A stretch of DNA of 64,000 bases, taken from assembly GCA_001931905.2 (NCBI GenBank), contig MSJI02000538.1:65937-129936 (forward strand), written 5' to 3'. Source of the stretch: Cladosporium sp. IMV 00045. Taxonomy: Eukaryota; Ascomycota; Dothideomycetes; Cladosporiales; Cladosporiaceae. Made by a program: the position numbers and the translations under genes. Shown here piece by piece: positions 55,408-64,000 of this stretch; position 1 is the stretch's first letter; the number at the start of each line of letters is the position of its first letter. Below the pieces are notes generated by a model. That model saw only the letters and a program-made list of their open reading frames with translations. It searched no databases and had not been told where the DNA came from.

Positions 55408-55816
55408 AGATGTACTGTTGTTTGGCAATGCAATCGATGGCAGGATGCTCGGACAACTGTGGCTTCTCATTCGTGCCGTTCAGCTTGCAGTCTCCATCTC
55501 TGCAATATATTTAGGTGCTCAAAACAGCCGTGATCTCTCACGTTCATGAAGCATAGGTGTGTGGCATTGTTGCACGCATATGTTCAGATAATACACTCCT
55601 AGCCTACTCGCTGGAAAGAAAGAAAGAGGACCCATAGTCGACCCGACCAACACCGCGCTAAAAACAATAAGACCATTGATCCTCCATTCCCGCCCATATT
55701 TTCATTTTGGCATTTTTCTCTAGGACCGCTCGTGACCCTATGACCCTAGCTCTGACCCAAGACCTATCCCTAGCTTTAACTCTAGACCTAACCCTGTGGC
55801 CCTATCTCTGAGAACA
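55408..55816. other. convergent 3' flanks of TEL2 and TAF2
   Basis: A 409-bp gap between converging stop codons, containing the degenerate telomere-like array at 55731-55803. The rest is AT-rich with no gene. Confidence 0.55.
55731..55803. repeat. degenerate telomere-like hexamer array (C-rich strand on +)
   Basis: The stretch can be read as about 11 consecutive hexamers, most related to AACCCT: GACCCT, (AT), GACCCT, AGCTCT, GACCCA, AGACCT, ATCCCT, AGCTTT, AACTCT, AGACCT, AACCCT. One unit is exact and the others differ by one to three bases. A 12-bp higher-order period is also visible. It lies between two 3' ends, where little selection is expected. Confidence 0.6.
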
Positions 55817-58800
55817 TCACTCCGGGCTACCACTCGAACCGGACTTCTTCTGTCCCAGCTTCAAGGTAAGCTTCTTCTTGGGCGGGCCCATGCTTGAGCC
55901 ACCGCCTGGCGCCGTACTCGTCGGAGAAGGCGCAGCGCTGGAAGCAGCGCTTTTGCTGAGTTTCGTTGCTGTGCCGTTTGTCGAAGACTTTGGCTCGAAA
56001 CTGGGTTCCCGTTTTATTGGTGCCTTGGGTTCTGCCGCTGGTTCAGTTGGGCCAAATGATCGGAATCCGCCCAGGTTGAGAGACTGTGCTTGGCTAGGCG
56101 ATGCTGTGAAGCTGGACGGGCTGACGAGTGTGCTGCCTTGACTGCTTCCGTTGGGTTTCGGACGCGGTTGCGTCGATAACTTGATTGTATCGGATCGGCC
56201 GTTAGATTCGGCTGAGATGCTAGAAGGACGGACTGGGGGAGGCCTAGGCCTTGGAGCTTTCGACAGAATGGAAGTAGCCCGGGCACTTCCCATCTTGCCC
56301 AGCTTCAATCTCACGATCTTGCTTCCGCCAGCCTTTTTGAAGGAAGGGGTTGCAGATGAAGGTGTGGAGCCCCTGCGTCCCTTTGGTAAGGTGCTAGGAC
56401 TGGGACGAGGAGCAGGGCTGCCCAGGGAGCCGCCTGGTGTTTGTTGTCGAGCGACTTTCAGCGTTTTCGGACTGTCTTCTCTCGGTGTCAGGGAGTTGCT
56501 CTGCTTGCGCTTGTTGAGGTTGGCCAAGCTGAGCTTGAGCCCTGACTTTTCAGCCACTGGTGTCGGGAGCGTCGTCGGAGGGGGCATGGCAGTTTGCTGG
56601 TTTTGCGCCGCAGCTGCCGCTCGTGCAGCCTCAATGGCTGCCATCTTTTGTTCATGCTCAAGTTTGAGCTTGAGAGCGGCGATTTCATTTTCTGTAGCTT
56701 GCTTCCTCTTGACCTCATCGTCGAGTGGGCCCTTGTACTGAAGACCGAGTTCTTGAAGAATTGACCAGTCTTCCAGCGGTAGTCCCTTCTTAGGTGCTGT
56801 CCGGTATGCACCATGGCTAGTGAATCTCACCTTGCCACGTCCTTCGTGAACAACGCGCCAATGACGCGGGTACCTAAGGATGACGCCAAGCGAGACCTTG
56901 GAATCAAAGACGAGAGCGGCAATGTCGGCTATGGCACCGACTTCGTCGAGGGTCAAGTTTGGCGCAGTGGCTGCATACCAGATCGCTTCGTTAAAGCCTT
57001 GCTCTCCTTGAAGAGCATTCTTCAGTGCCGCCAACGCCCCCTCTGGTGTGGTCTTCCTTGTTGCCTCCAGGTGACGAAGCTCATGATTGACCTCTTGCTC
57101 TAGTACGAGTCCACTATCATTAGCAACTGGAGCCGGGGCAGAGTCAGAGTCACCATCGCCCAGAGCGATATGTCCCAATGCTTCGCCAAAACATGTCAGA
57201 AGTTCTTGGCGGAAAACAGGAGAGCGGTCATCGGCGAGTGAGTGTAGAAGATATCTCATCATAGAAACTTTGCGCGTGATCCCGGTTTCCGTGAGACACC
57301 TGAAAGCGACTAGGCGGACATTGATTGCATTCTCGGCGCGTGTGTATTCCAGCAGCTCTCTTGTCTTGTCTTTGACAATGTTCGCGCGAGTAAGCTTTTG
57401 CAGACACTCGATGGCGGTCATGGAATAGATGTTGTGGTAGGTGGAGATCCACTCATCGATCCGTCGGTAGCGCTCTATCTCGCTGATCGCCTCTTTCTCA
57501 AATTCAGAGTCCGGATTGTGGTCGTCCTCCATGGGCTCGTCTTCGCCGAATTCGAAGGTGTAAGAAGCTTGCGGCTCCTGGTGTGAGACGACCAACGAAT
57601 CTGCAAGGCACGTCATCAGAATTGATATGTAGTGCGCATCCGAGAATTCATTCGTCGAGTTGTCGTTGAACTTGAGTTTGTCGACGAAGAACTTCCTCAC
57701 TCCAAGTGGTACTTTGCCGTCAGCGTCCCTCAGCTTGGCCATCGACTGTGGGAGTGCGCATTGCAGGATGTAATTGATCCTACTTGACCAGTCATTGGGT
57801 CTGGGCATGTGCGTATTCTCGACACAGAACATCTCCGAGAATGCTTTCTCGAGCTGATATTGCCCAACCTCTTGCAGACTGTTCTTAGCAATGACGGCAA
57901 TCGCATCGGCTGCTATCGTTCTGATGCCATGGAAATATCGTGTGTCCATCAACGTGCGAACGAGTACACTCAAGCTGGTTTGATGGGTACCACAGCTCTG
58001 AATGTACTTCACACTCTCGTACTGGGCAACAAGGTCCCGATCCTGTTGCAGCTGGCTGACATACATGTACAGCGGGAGCTGGAGATGAATTTTGCCGATC
58101 CATTCAAAGTCGGCGTCCATTCGAATCCACTCGTAGCTCTCTTGCCCCATCATGTTCTCTTCCTCCGGGGTCCAGTCTTTGAGTTTCCAGTCCTCGACTT
58201 CCTGCGGTGTATCAAGAATGTCACCCAAACAATACAGTAACGAATCGTCGCCGCCACCGCCGCCGCCGCCGCCGCCTTCTTCACCCCCAGCAGTAGCCAG
58301 AGCGCGTTCTTTCTGACGTCTTGACCGCTTAAGTCGCTTGTATTTCGTGTTGTAAGGGATGTCCAACTTTGTTACTTGCTCTTTGATGTCGATAATGTGT
58401 TCGTACGGGGTGCCGTCGGCTTCGTGAATGCGAACGGTCATTGGTCCAGTGAACACAGGCTGGACTTCAGGCGCCCAGACTTCCCCTACATGCTCTTTGA
58501 TCTCCCGCATGAAATTACCTGGCTCGAACTCCGGCTTGGTAAGACGCTCAACCTGGCGCTGAGTGATGGTCATCTCGACAACGAGCTTCTTCTTGTTGAA
58601 GCGTTGTTTGACGTCGAAGATAGGACAGCCTGCGTAATACACCCACTGCTTGAAGAAAGACTCAAGCTTGTTATGCCCAAGCTTCTCGCAGGTTCGCATA
58701 AAATCGCTGGTGGAGAGCTCGCCGTTGTTGAGCTTGCCAGTCTTGATGTCGAGGAAAACTCTGTTGATGATACGGGTGATACCCGAAGAACTACTGGCCT

Positions 58801-60445
58801 TGATGAGTCGTCGATCGAGAATCGCAAGGACAAGCGCTGACTTGAGATCGACGAATTCGCGGATTGTTGGATCCAAGTGAAGCAGGGACCCGAGCTGTTG
58901 GAGTGATGGTCTTTCGACATCGAGCTCGTATACCTTGTCCGCAGCTTGCTTCTGGGTCCATCGATACTCGTTGTTGCCAAGCAGCTTCTTGCTGAACTGA
59001 TCTGTCATGTAACCAGCGATACCAGCAACGATCCAGGCGTCCGCTGGATCCTTCGGAATCGCATTGACTCCCATCCACTGATCCGCGACCGCACGGATGA
59101 GGATCTTTGAGTTTCTGTTAAGTGGCTCCAAGATTTCGTACGGGAATAGTAAGTCTGCATTGAAGAAAGAGAGACCAGCCGTTGGAACAGTGTTGAGCGC
59201 GAGGTCGTCCACAAAAAGAAGTTGATAATCCGAGAACGGAAAGCCACCGTACATTACACCGAAGTAATCGATAATCATGTGAACGGGATAAGCTGTATTC
59301 CGCAACTCTTCGGCGCGGCCAGGCAAGCAGTATGCATCGATCTTGACGGCGCTTCGTCCCAGTTTGTCCTCCTCATCTGCCTCCCTAAATGCTGCGAGAT
59401 CGACATGCTCGAATGGTCCGATTGCGAACCCGACGTGACGAGCTGCCACGGCGGAGCTCAGATTGAACGTGACAGTATGGCGCGTCTCATCCTCAACATC
59501 GGTGGTGTCTTCCACAACTTCACCTACACAAAGTACAGAAAGCTCCAACGCCGCATCAGTAGGGCTCAAATCAATGAGATAATCTTCCTTCCTCTTCTGT
59601 TGTTGCGCAATCTTGTTGAGATCCTCCGGTCCGTTCACCATCATCGTATCGGCGGTAATTGGAATCTCTGCCTCGATTGGTTGCGATGCCAGCTGGTCCT
59701 TTGGCTTGCGAAAGGCGTCGCCGAGTGTTCTGGGACACCGGATGGCGATCTCCCACATGCAACGCGAAGTCGCATCGTCGGCGCAAGGAAAGACGCAAGA
59801 CAAATTTCCTGGATCCAGCTGGGCCTTGGTGTATAGGTAGGGAAACCGCGAGTCACCGTCCGAGACTCCAATCCAGTGTATGCCATCTCTGAAGCTGTCG
59901 ACCTCGAATTCGATGTAGATCTTGATAGGAGCAAATTGTAGACCCAGCTGTTGGGAAGTCTGAGTAGCTGGTGCCTCCACAGCAGCCATCGCATCGGTCT
60001 CTTGCGTTTCGAGTGTGGGTGTCCCATTGTATTGTGGAAGTGCTGTTGTTGGGTCCACGCGCAGCTCTTGTATCTTCAGTTTCGAAGGCAGACTGATCGC
60101 CAGTTCGGATTGTGGGTTTGGGCCAAGTGAACTCTCGATCTTGCGCTTGAGCATGCTATGTTGCTCAGCGGTCGACTTTGCCGGCATGCGCGCGCGACGG
60201 TAAGGATCATCGTATTCCCAGCGTGCGGTGATACCGCCCGCTTGGATGAGCGTGGGCTTACATTGTCGACAGTGCAGATTGACCTCTTTCAGATCCTTCA
60301 GCAGTGGCTGAATAGTGATCTCTGTGCTGCCTTTCAGCGACTGGCGCGCGAAATCCACATCAAGATCCACCCTCTGCTTCAATATCGTGAACTCTGGTTG
60401 CGCCTGAGCCGGCATCGGCGCAAACTCATCATCCAGGCCAGGCAT
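55817..60445 (-). CDS. TAF2: TFIID subunit TAF2
   Basis: A single 1542-codon exon. TAF2 is the TFIID subunit with a catalytically dead M1-aminopeptidase fold that contacts the initiator and downstream promoter DNA. Visible are FTILKQRVDLDVDFARQSLKGSTEITI at the N terminus, the beta-domain block FRDGIHWIGVSDGDSRFPYLYTKAQ, and FPCADDATSRCMWEIAI. In place of the M1 HExxH zinc motif the sequence reads RAVADQWMGV near 453, with the second part of the motif also lost, as expected for TAF2. The central region is helical repeats with TSLSVLVRTLMDTRYFHGIRTIAADAI. A nine-Gly run interrupts it near 725 (a GCC repeat at the DNA level). The last 300 residues are Pro/Ser/Lys-rich and disordered. Length is in the range of fungal TAF2. 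Confidence 0.94.
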   Translation of the reverse strand: MPGLDDEFAPMPAQAQPEFTILKQRVDLDVDFARQSLKGSTEITIQPLLKDLKEVNLHCRQCKPTLIQAGGITARWEYDDPYRRARMPAKSTAEQHSMLKRKIESSLGPNPQSELAISLPSKLKIQELRVDPTTALPQYNGTPTLETQETDAMAAVEAPATQTSQQLGLQFAPIKIYIEFEVDSFRDGIHWIGVSDGDSRFPYLYTKAQLDPGNLSCVFPCADDATSRCMWEIAIRCPRTLGDAFRKPKDQLASQPIEAEIPITADTMMVNGPEDLNKIAQQQKRKEDYLIDLSPTDAALELSVLCVGEVVEDTTDVEDETRHTVTFNLSSAVAARHVGFAIGPFEHVDLAAFREADEEDKLGRSAVKIDAYCLPGRAEELRNTAYPVHMIIDYFGVMYGGFPFSDYQLLFVDDLALNTVPTAGLSFFNADLLFPYEILEPLNRNSKILIRAVADQWMGVNAIPKDPADAWIVAGIAGYMTDQFSKKLLGNNEYRWTQKQAADKVYELDVERPSLQQLGSLLHLDPTIREFVDLKSALVLAILDRRLIKASSSSGITRIINRVFLDIKTGKLNNGELSTSDFMRTCEKLGHNKLESFFKQWVYYAGCPIFDVKQRFNKKKLVVEMTITQRQVERLTKPEFEPGNFMREIKEHVGEVWAPEVQPVFTGPMTVRIHEADGTPYEHIIDIKEQVTKLDIPYNTKYKRLKRSRRQKERALATAGGEEGGGGGGGGGDDSLLYCLGDILDTPQEVEDWKLKDWTPEEENMMGQESYEWIRMDADFEWIGKIHLQLPLYMYVSQLQQDRDLVAQYESVKYIQSCGTHQTSLSVLVRTLMDTRYFHGIRTIAADAIAVIAKNSLQEVGQYQLEKAFSEMFCVENTHMPRPNDWSSRINYILQCALPQSMAKLRDADGKVPLGVRKFFVDKLKFNDNSTNEFSDAHYISILMTCLADSLVVSHQEPQASYTFEFGEDEPMEDDHNPDSEFEKEAISEIERYRRIDEWISTYHNIYSMTAIECLQKLTRANIVKDKTRELLEYTRAENAINVRLVAFRCLTETGITRKVSMMRYLLHSLADDRSPVFRQELLTCFGEALGHIALGDGDSDSAPAPVANDSGLVLEQEVNHELRHLEATRKTTPEGALAALKNALQGEQGFNEAIWYAATAPNLTLDEVGAIADIAALVFDSKVSLGVILRYPRHWRVVHEGRGKVRFTSHGAYRTAPKKGLPLEDWSILQELGLQYKGPLDDEVKRKQATENEIAALKLKLEHEQKMAAIEAARAAAAAQNQQTAMPPPTTLPTPVAEKSGLKLSLANLNKRKQSNSLTPREDSPKTLKVARQQTPGGSLGSPAPRPSPSTLPKGRRGSTPSSATPSFKKAGGSKIVRLKLGKMGSARATSILSKAPRPRPPPVRPSSISAESNGRSDTIKLSTQPRPKPNGSSQGSTLVSPSSFTASPSQAQSLNLGGFRSFGPTEPAAEPKAPIKREPSFEPKSSTNGTATKLSKSAASSAAPSPTSTAPGGGSSMGPPKKKLTLKLGQKKSGSSGSPE
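58248..58277. repeat. CCG/GCC trinucleotide repeat encoding poly-Gly in TAF2
   Basis: An almost pure triplet run inside the TAF2 coding sequence translates on the minus strand to consecutive glycines in a surface loop between structured segments. Such repeats vary in length between strains. Confidence 0.85.
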
Positions 60446-61628
60446 GATGCCTGCGCTCTCTCTTCCTCAGCGTCTGTTCATCTCACGAACCGTCTGTCGC
60501 GCCTAGTGCTCGTGAGGCGATGGGTCCAGCCAGGTGAAGTAGACGTGATCGGTGTGCGGACGACTCGGCAATTTCGCGCGATGTTGGTTAATGATGTTAA
60601 GAGTCGTAGATTCGGCGACGAAGTTGAGGTTTGTCGCGCGCCAAAGGTGGGCGGAAGAGGGGCAGTTGTGGTATAGACTGGACCTATGCGCCGCGCATCA
60701 GAGTGGCTGCAGTGAACGGAAGTGGTGAAGCTCGGCCAACGTCGACGCACGGGCGGCAAAGTTCCGCACGTCACTTCTGCCCTGCTCTCTCAGGCATGTG
60801 AACTTGAAGGCATAACAACATTCACCACAGGAAGTCACTACTGTGACGACGTAAACCGACTCGCTCTGGCTGGCTCTTATCTTTCACTTACACCCGCCTG
60901 GATGCGCGCCGTTGGTCCGAGGTTTTGCCTTTTTGGGGACGATGTTAGTGAAGTTTCCTGAGAGCCCACCGATTTCATTTAGAGACATCACCCACTTTCG
61001 CGATAAATTTATAATTGATTGTGCATTGGGCAAGTTCTGGTGATACGCATCTCAGGCTACTAATAGCCTCAACGAGCAAGGTGAAGATGCGCAGTAATTC
61101 CATGACCTCAAGCTCAATCACTACGACTTGTACTCTCAAATCACGTTTAGAAGATATGATTGCTTCAAACTTCGTTAGCATTATCAATGTGAAACAGCCG
61201 AAGTCTAATACCTATCACATTGTCGTATCGACGGAAAGCAGAGTACAGGCGCATCACGTAGGGTCGATTCTGAATGCGACGATAAGTTCTCAGTAAGAGA
61301 ATGCTATTCTACGCTCATAACCTTGTTTGTCAGCACTTAGATCGTTGTTTCTCGACTATTTCAATCGTTCAGTTACACTGAACATAATGTAGTCAGTCAA
61401 ACAGAATGCCATCCTGTTGGACAAAAAAAAATCAAATGGTCAAAACGTAGGCCGCTGGGAACGTGAAGCTCATAAAAGCGTTTCCGCTGCTTCCAAAAAG
61501 CTTGCGACTCAATCTTGCCATGAACATATCACTCATACACTAGACATACGCCGAAATGAAGAGAAAAGGAGGGATTGGATGTTGGTAGGGCAAAAGAATC
61601 GAGTAGGGTCACGAGGGGCAAAAGGAAA
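60446..61628. promoter_or_regulatory. TAF2 promoter side and tRNA 3' flank
   Basis: This 1.2 kb is GC-rich next to TAF2 (60446-60760), grading to AT-rich toward the tRNA gene. No coding sequence is supported. Confidence 0.45.
61620..61623 (-). terminator. RNA polymerase III terminator of tRNA-Ile
   Basis: On the minus strand a TTTT run starts 5 nt beyond the tRNA 3' end (AAAA on + at 61620-61623). This is the minimal Pol III stop signal in the expected place. Confidence 0.7.
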
Positions 61629-61703
61629 TGGTCAATACGAGGGTCGAACTCGCGACCTTGGCGTTATTAGCACCACGCTCTAAACCAACTGAGCTAATCG
61701 ACC
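61629..61703 (-). tRNA. tRNA-Ile (anticodon AAU), intronless
   Basis: The minus strand folds as a complete cloverleaf of 75 nt including the discriminator A. The acceptor stem GGTCGAT pairs with ATTGACC (one G-T). The D stem is GCTC/GAGC. The anticodon stem is TGGTG/CGCCA with loop CTAATAA (anticodon AAT). The T stem GCGAG/CTCGT encloses TTCGACC. The A-box (TTAGCTCAGTTGG) and B-box (AGTTCGACC) promoters are present. CCA is not encoded beyond the discriminator region, as usual in eukaryotes. There is no intron. Confidence 0.97.
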
Positions 61704-62328
61704 TATTTCGGTAGTGCTCGCAATGCATAAAATCATATATTCTGTGTGATTCCTGACCCCACGCAACGCGCCTTCCAGATGGATCTGACGGATGTTCGTG
61801 CATATCGTCGTACTTACTTGAGATGAGTACAATCGCAATGAAGAGCTCGCTTTGATCTTACAGGAAGAAAAGTCTTGCGGCAGTCGGCCCCCAAACACTG
61901 GGCCTTACAAGTTACTTTGTCTCCAGGAACGATTCAGAGGTTTCCAGATCGTTTGTGCTTCAGGCTTTGTAAGTGAAGACAACTGTTTACCTCGTGATTC
62001 CTCTGCTGTCTCATAACAAAGTGGGTTTGCCCCCATGTTTGTCCAAATCGACCACCAAACTGTTTCCTGTTTCAAAAGGGAAACCTGCCAAATGGGTGAA
62101 GTTCAGGACCACTCCAAGCGGGCTTTCATTCACGTGCTTTGATCAGAACGTAAGTGAATGAACTCTGTTCGCCAAGAGGGTTCGGATAGTGCCGTTGAGA
62201 GACGCCGCATTGTTATTGAGTAGATACAAATAGAATTGATAGATCATGCGCTTTGCGCCTTGGTATCTGACTTTCTTGCAACAAGAATCGTCTCACGCCA
62301 GAGCATGTATACATCGATTCAACGCAAC
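61704..62328. promoter_or_regulatory. tRNA 5' flank and promoter of the 3'-terminal gene
   Basis: A 625-bp gap between the tRNA gene (reading left) and the partial gene (reading right). Mixed composition; I see no coding sequence or repeat. Confidence 0.4.
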
Positions 62329-64000
62329 ATGTCGTACCGCGAGCAAGGAAGCGACGAGATGAGCGAAGGAAGCGAGTTCGGCTCAGAGACTGCTGAGCAG
62401 AGGATGGAGCGGGCACGTCGAGTATATGGTTGCAAGACTTCGTAACGGCGGCTAACATACCACCAGGAGCTCATCGAGAGGCAGATGTGGGAGGACTTCA
62501 GACGTCGAGAGGCGTCTGTCGTACACCAGACGGGTGCCAATCACGGCGATCCTTACGGAACGACTCTGCAGCTGCCAGAGGTACCAGATCTAAGCAGCGA
62601 GCGTGCATACGCGGAGGTCCCAGATTTTGCACAGACGGCACCAAGCATGTCCAGAATGAGGACTACCATGGTCCCAGCAGTCAGGCCGCCAGAGCAGATG
62701 ATGAGCTTCGAGGACTTCCAGCGTGATGCGGAACTTCAGGAAGCTCTGGGCGCTGCCAGAGCGTATCGTGACCAGAGAATGGGCCCGACTCGATCCTCAT
62801 ACCAGGGGCACGTCGAGAACCCGTTCGCAACACCCAAGCACAACGCATACCAAGTACGTCCCCAAGGTTTGCCGCCACCATCCAAGATCCAACGACATGC
62901 AAAGCCTGCAGACGATTCCTCGCCCATCAACTCGAGTCCCATGCCAAACGAGCCGATGACGCAGGATTTCTCCCAGCCTCTCGGCTTGGAACACGACCCA
63001 TTCGCGCAAGGTCACCTTCGATCAGCCCAGCAGAATCCTCAAGCCTCTGTTGTCAATCCCTTTACGCCCTTCAACCTGGATGTGAACGCCCCGACTGTTG
63101 CATTGCAACGACCCTTGAACGAGCAAAGCACTCCCGCCTTTCAACGAGGCATTGTGCCACCACATGATCGCCCTGCACCACCCGAGCTGCTTCTTCAGCA
63201 GCCTGCCCAGCTATTTTCTCAGCAGCCGACACAGATGCCGCCCTCAAACGTGCTTTCGCAGGGGTTCTTAGGGAGTCTCTTCGGTCACATACCGGATGTC
63301 GGACTACCGCCTTTTCCACAGCAGATTCTGCCGCGTCCTGGCCCTCCAACTTTGGCACCAGCCTCGCGCGTGCAGCAGCCAACCCTTGTGGATGAGTTGA
63401 AATATCTCAATGCTCACCACGGTCGACCCCCAGTCAACGTCCAATGGCCCTTGGACATCGACATTGGCGTCATCGAGATCTGTACCTTCTGTCCAGACTG
63501 GCTTCTGGTTCCCGAGATGATCGCGCGTGCGGTACGCAATGGCTGGAGTCGGCAGACTCTGGCCAAGGCAATCTTGCACGCCGAGAACCGGTTGACGAGG
63601 GGCAACTTCCAGACAGTCTATGGCAGAGTGCAGAAGCAGATCTCCATCGGATGCAAGCTCGTTGAAGGCATATCGCTCGCCTCCGTCGCCAGTGGTGGAG
63701 CCAGGTTCAACTCGGATGACTTCCGGAACCTGCGCGGCCTGCAGCACGACTTGACCGCGAACTCCTGGCGCTTGCGCGGAACATACACCTCGGCTGACTC
63801 TGTTGAAGAGATGGGCCATATGCGTCTCTCAACGATGCTTTCCAGCGTGGTGAATTGGCCCACCGGTGCAGACCGCCTTCTCCTGACTCAGTGCATGGAG
63901 TATGCCCGCGACCACCCAGAAGAGAACCTGGATACCAGGCACTGGAATGAGATTATTGAGAGGCACGGCTTCACGGCGCCGCCAGCTCCAGCTCCAGCTC
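62329..64000 (+). CDS. partial gene for an unrecognised Pro/Gln-rich protein, cut by the window end
   Basis: Exon 1 is 62329-62421 (31 codons). A 45-nt intron (GTATAT donor, CTAAC branch-like site, CACCAG acceptor) leads to an exon from 62467 that stays open to position 64000, so at least 542 codons are visible. The first 300 residues are rich in Pro, Gln, Met and Ser with repeated NPF-like motifs (VENPFATP, VVNPFTPFN), hinting at disorder. A more ordered region begins near VDELKYLNAHHGRPPVNVQWPLDIDIGVIEICTFCPDWLLVPEMIARAVRNGW and runs past WRLRGTYTSADS. It ends at the window edge in a Pro-Ala run from a GCTCCA repeat. I do not recognise a known domain. The intron is inferred: without it, the first frame stops at once. 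Confidence 0.7.
63979..64000. repeat. GCTCCA hexanucleotide repeat at window end
   Basis: Tandem GCTCCA units encode Pro-Ala repeats in the partial gene and run off the end of the window, so the total length is unknown. Confidence 0.8.

Noticed and set aside
1..64000. CRISPR arrays, prophage, insertion sequences or virus copies
   Set aside because: No direct-repeat arrays with spacers, no transposase, integrase or viral replication genes are visible on either strand; the sequence is ordinary fungal nuclear DNA.

Overview
This window is nuclear DNA from a filamentous ascomycete (Pezizomycotina). The introns are short (about 45-190 nt) with GTRNGT donors and CTAAC-like branch points. Gene spacing is compact. 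The families are typical of these fungi: an AspB/Cdc3 septin, a NACHT-ankyrin NLR, a DUF1772 membrane protein and NmrA-like oxidoreductases. The gene set would fit Dothideomycetes, but I cannot fix class or species from the sequence alone. There is no sign of a bacterial, viral or organellar insert. All assignments come from reading translated sequence; no database was searched.

Layout. 0-9 kb: a cytosolic PLA2-like lipase (-), EXO70 (+) and a septin (+). 9-18 kb: ACH1 acetyl-CoA hydrolase/CoA-transferase (-), a four-exon DUF1772 protein (+), FYV7-like rRNA processing factor (-) and an Atos/chromosome-segregation-domain protein (+). 18-29 kb: an NLR with near-identical ankyrin repeats (+), a Mit_KHE1 protein (-), an NmrA-like protein (-), a secreted S10 serine carboxypeptidase (-) and a 2.2 kb gene-poor gap. 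29-35 kb: two oxysterol-binding-protein homologues arranged head to head, OSH3-like (-) and KES1/OSH4-like (+). 35-44 kb: a 3.6 kb gene-free stretch, then a 1752-residue adenylation-thiolation-membrane-hexapeptide-repeat synthetase (+). 45-52 kb: a Ted1/Cdc1-type metallophosphoesterase (-), a second NmrA-like gene (+), methylthioribulose-1-phosphate dehydratase (-) and the NEDD8 E1 subunit UBA3 (-). 52-64 kb: TEL2 (+), TAF2 (-), tRNA-Ile(AAU) (-) and the 5' part of an unrecognised Pro/Gln-rich protein (+) that runs off the window.

Most genes are core housekeeping genes and do not form a pathway cluster. Loose themes are membrane and lipid traffic (EXO70, OSH3, KES1, the PLA2-like lipase, the GPI-anchor phosphodiesterase) and large regulatory complexes (TFIID, TTT/TEL2, neddylation). 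The accessory signals are the NLR, the membrane-embedded NRPS-like synthetase, and three telomere-like repeat patches inside the window: two copies of one 19-bp G-rich motif and a degenerate hexamer array between TEL2 and TAF2.

The best candidate for an under-described system is the 1752-residue protein. It has the A-T-membrane layout with three tandem domains known from epsilon-poly-lysine synthetases. Its adenylation domain, however, looks like an acyl/oxalyl-CoA ligase, and its tandem domains are left-handed beta-helix acyltransferase-like.
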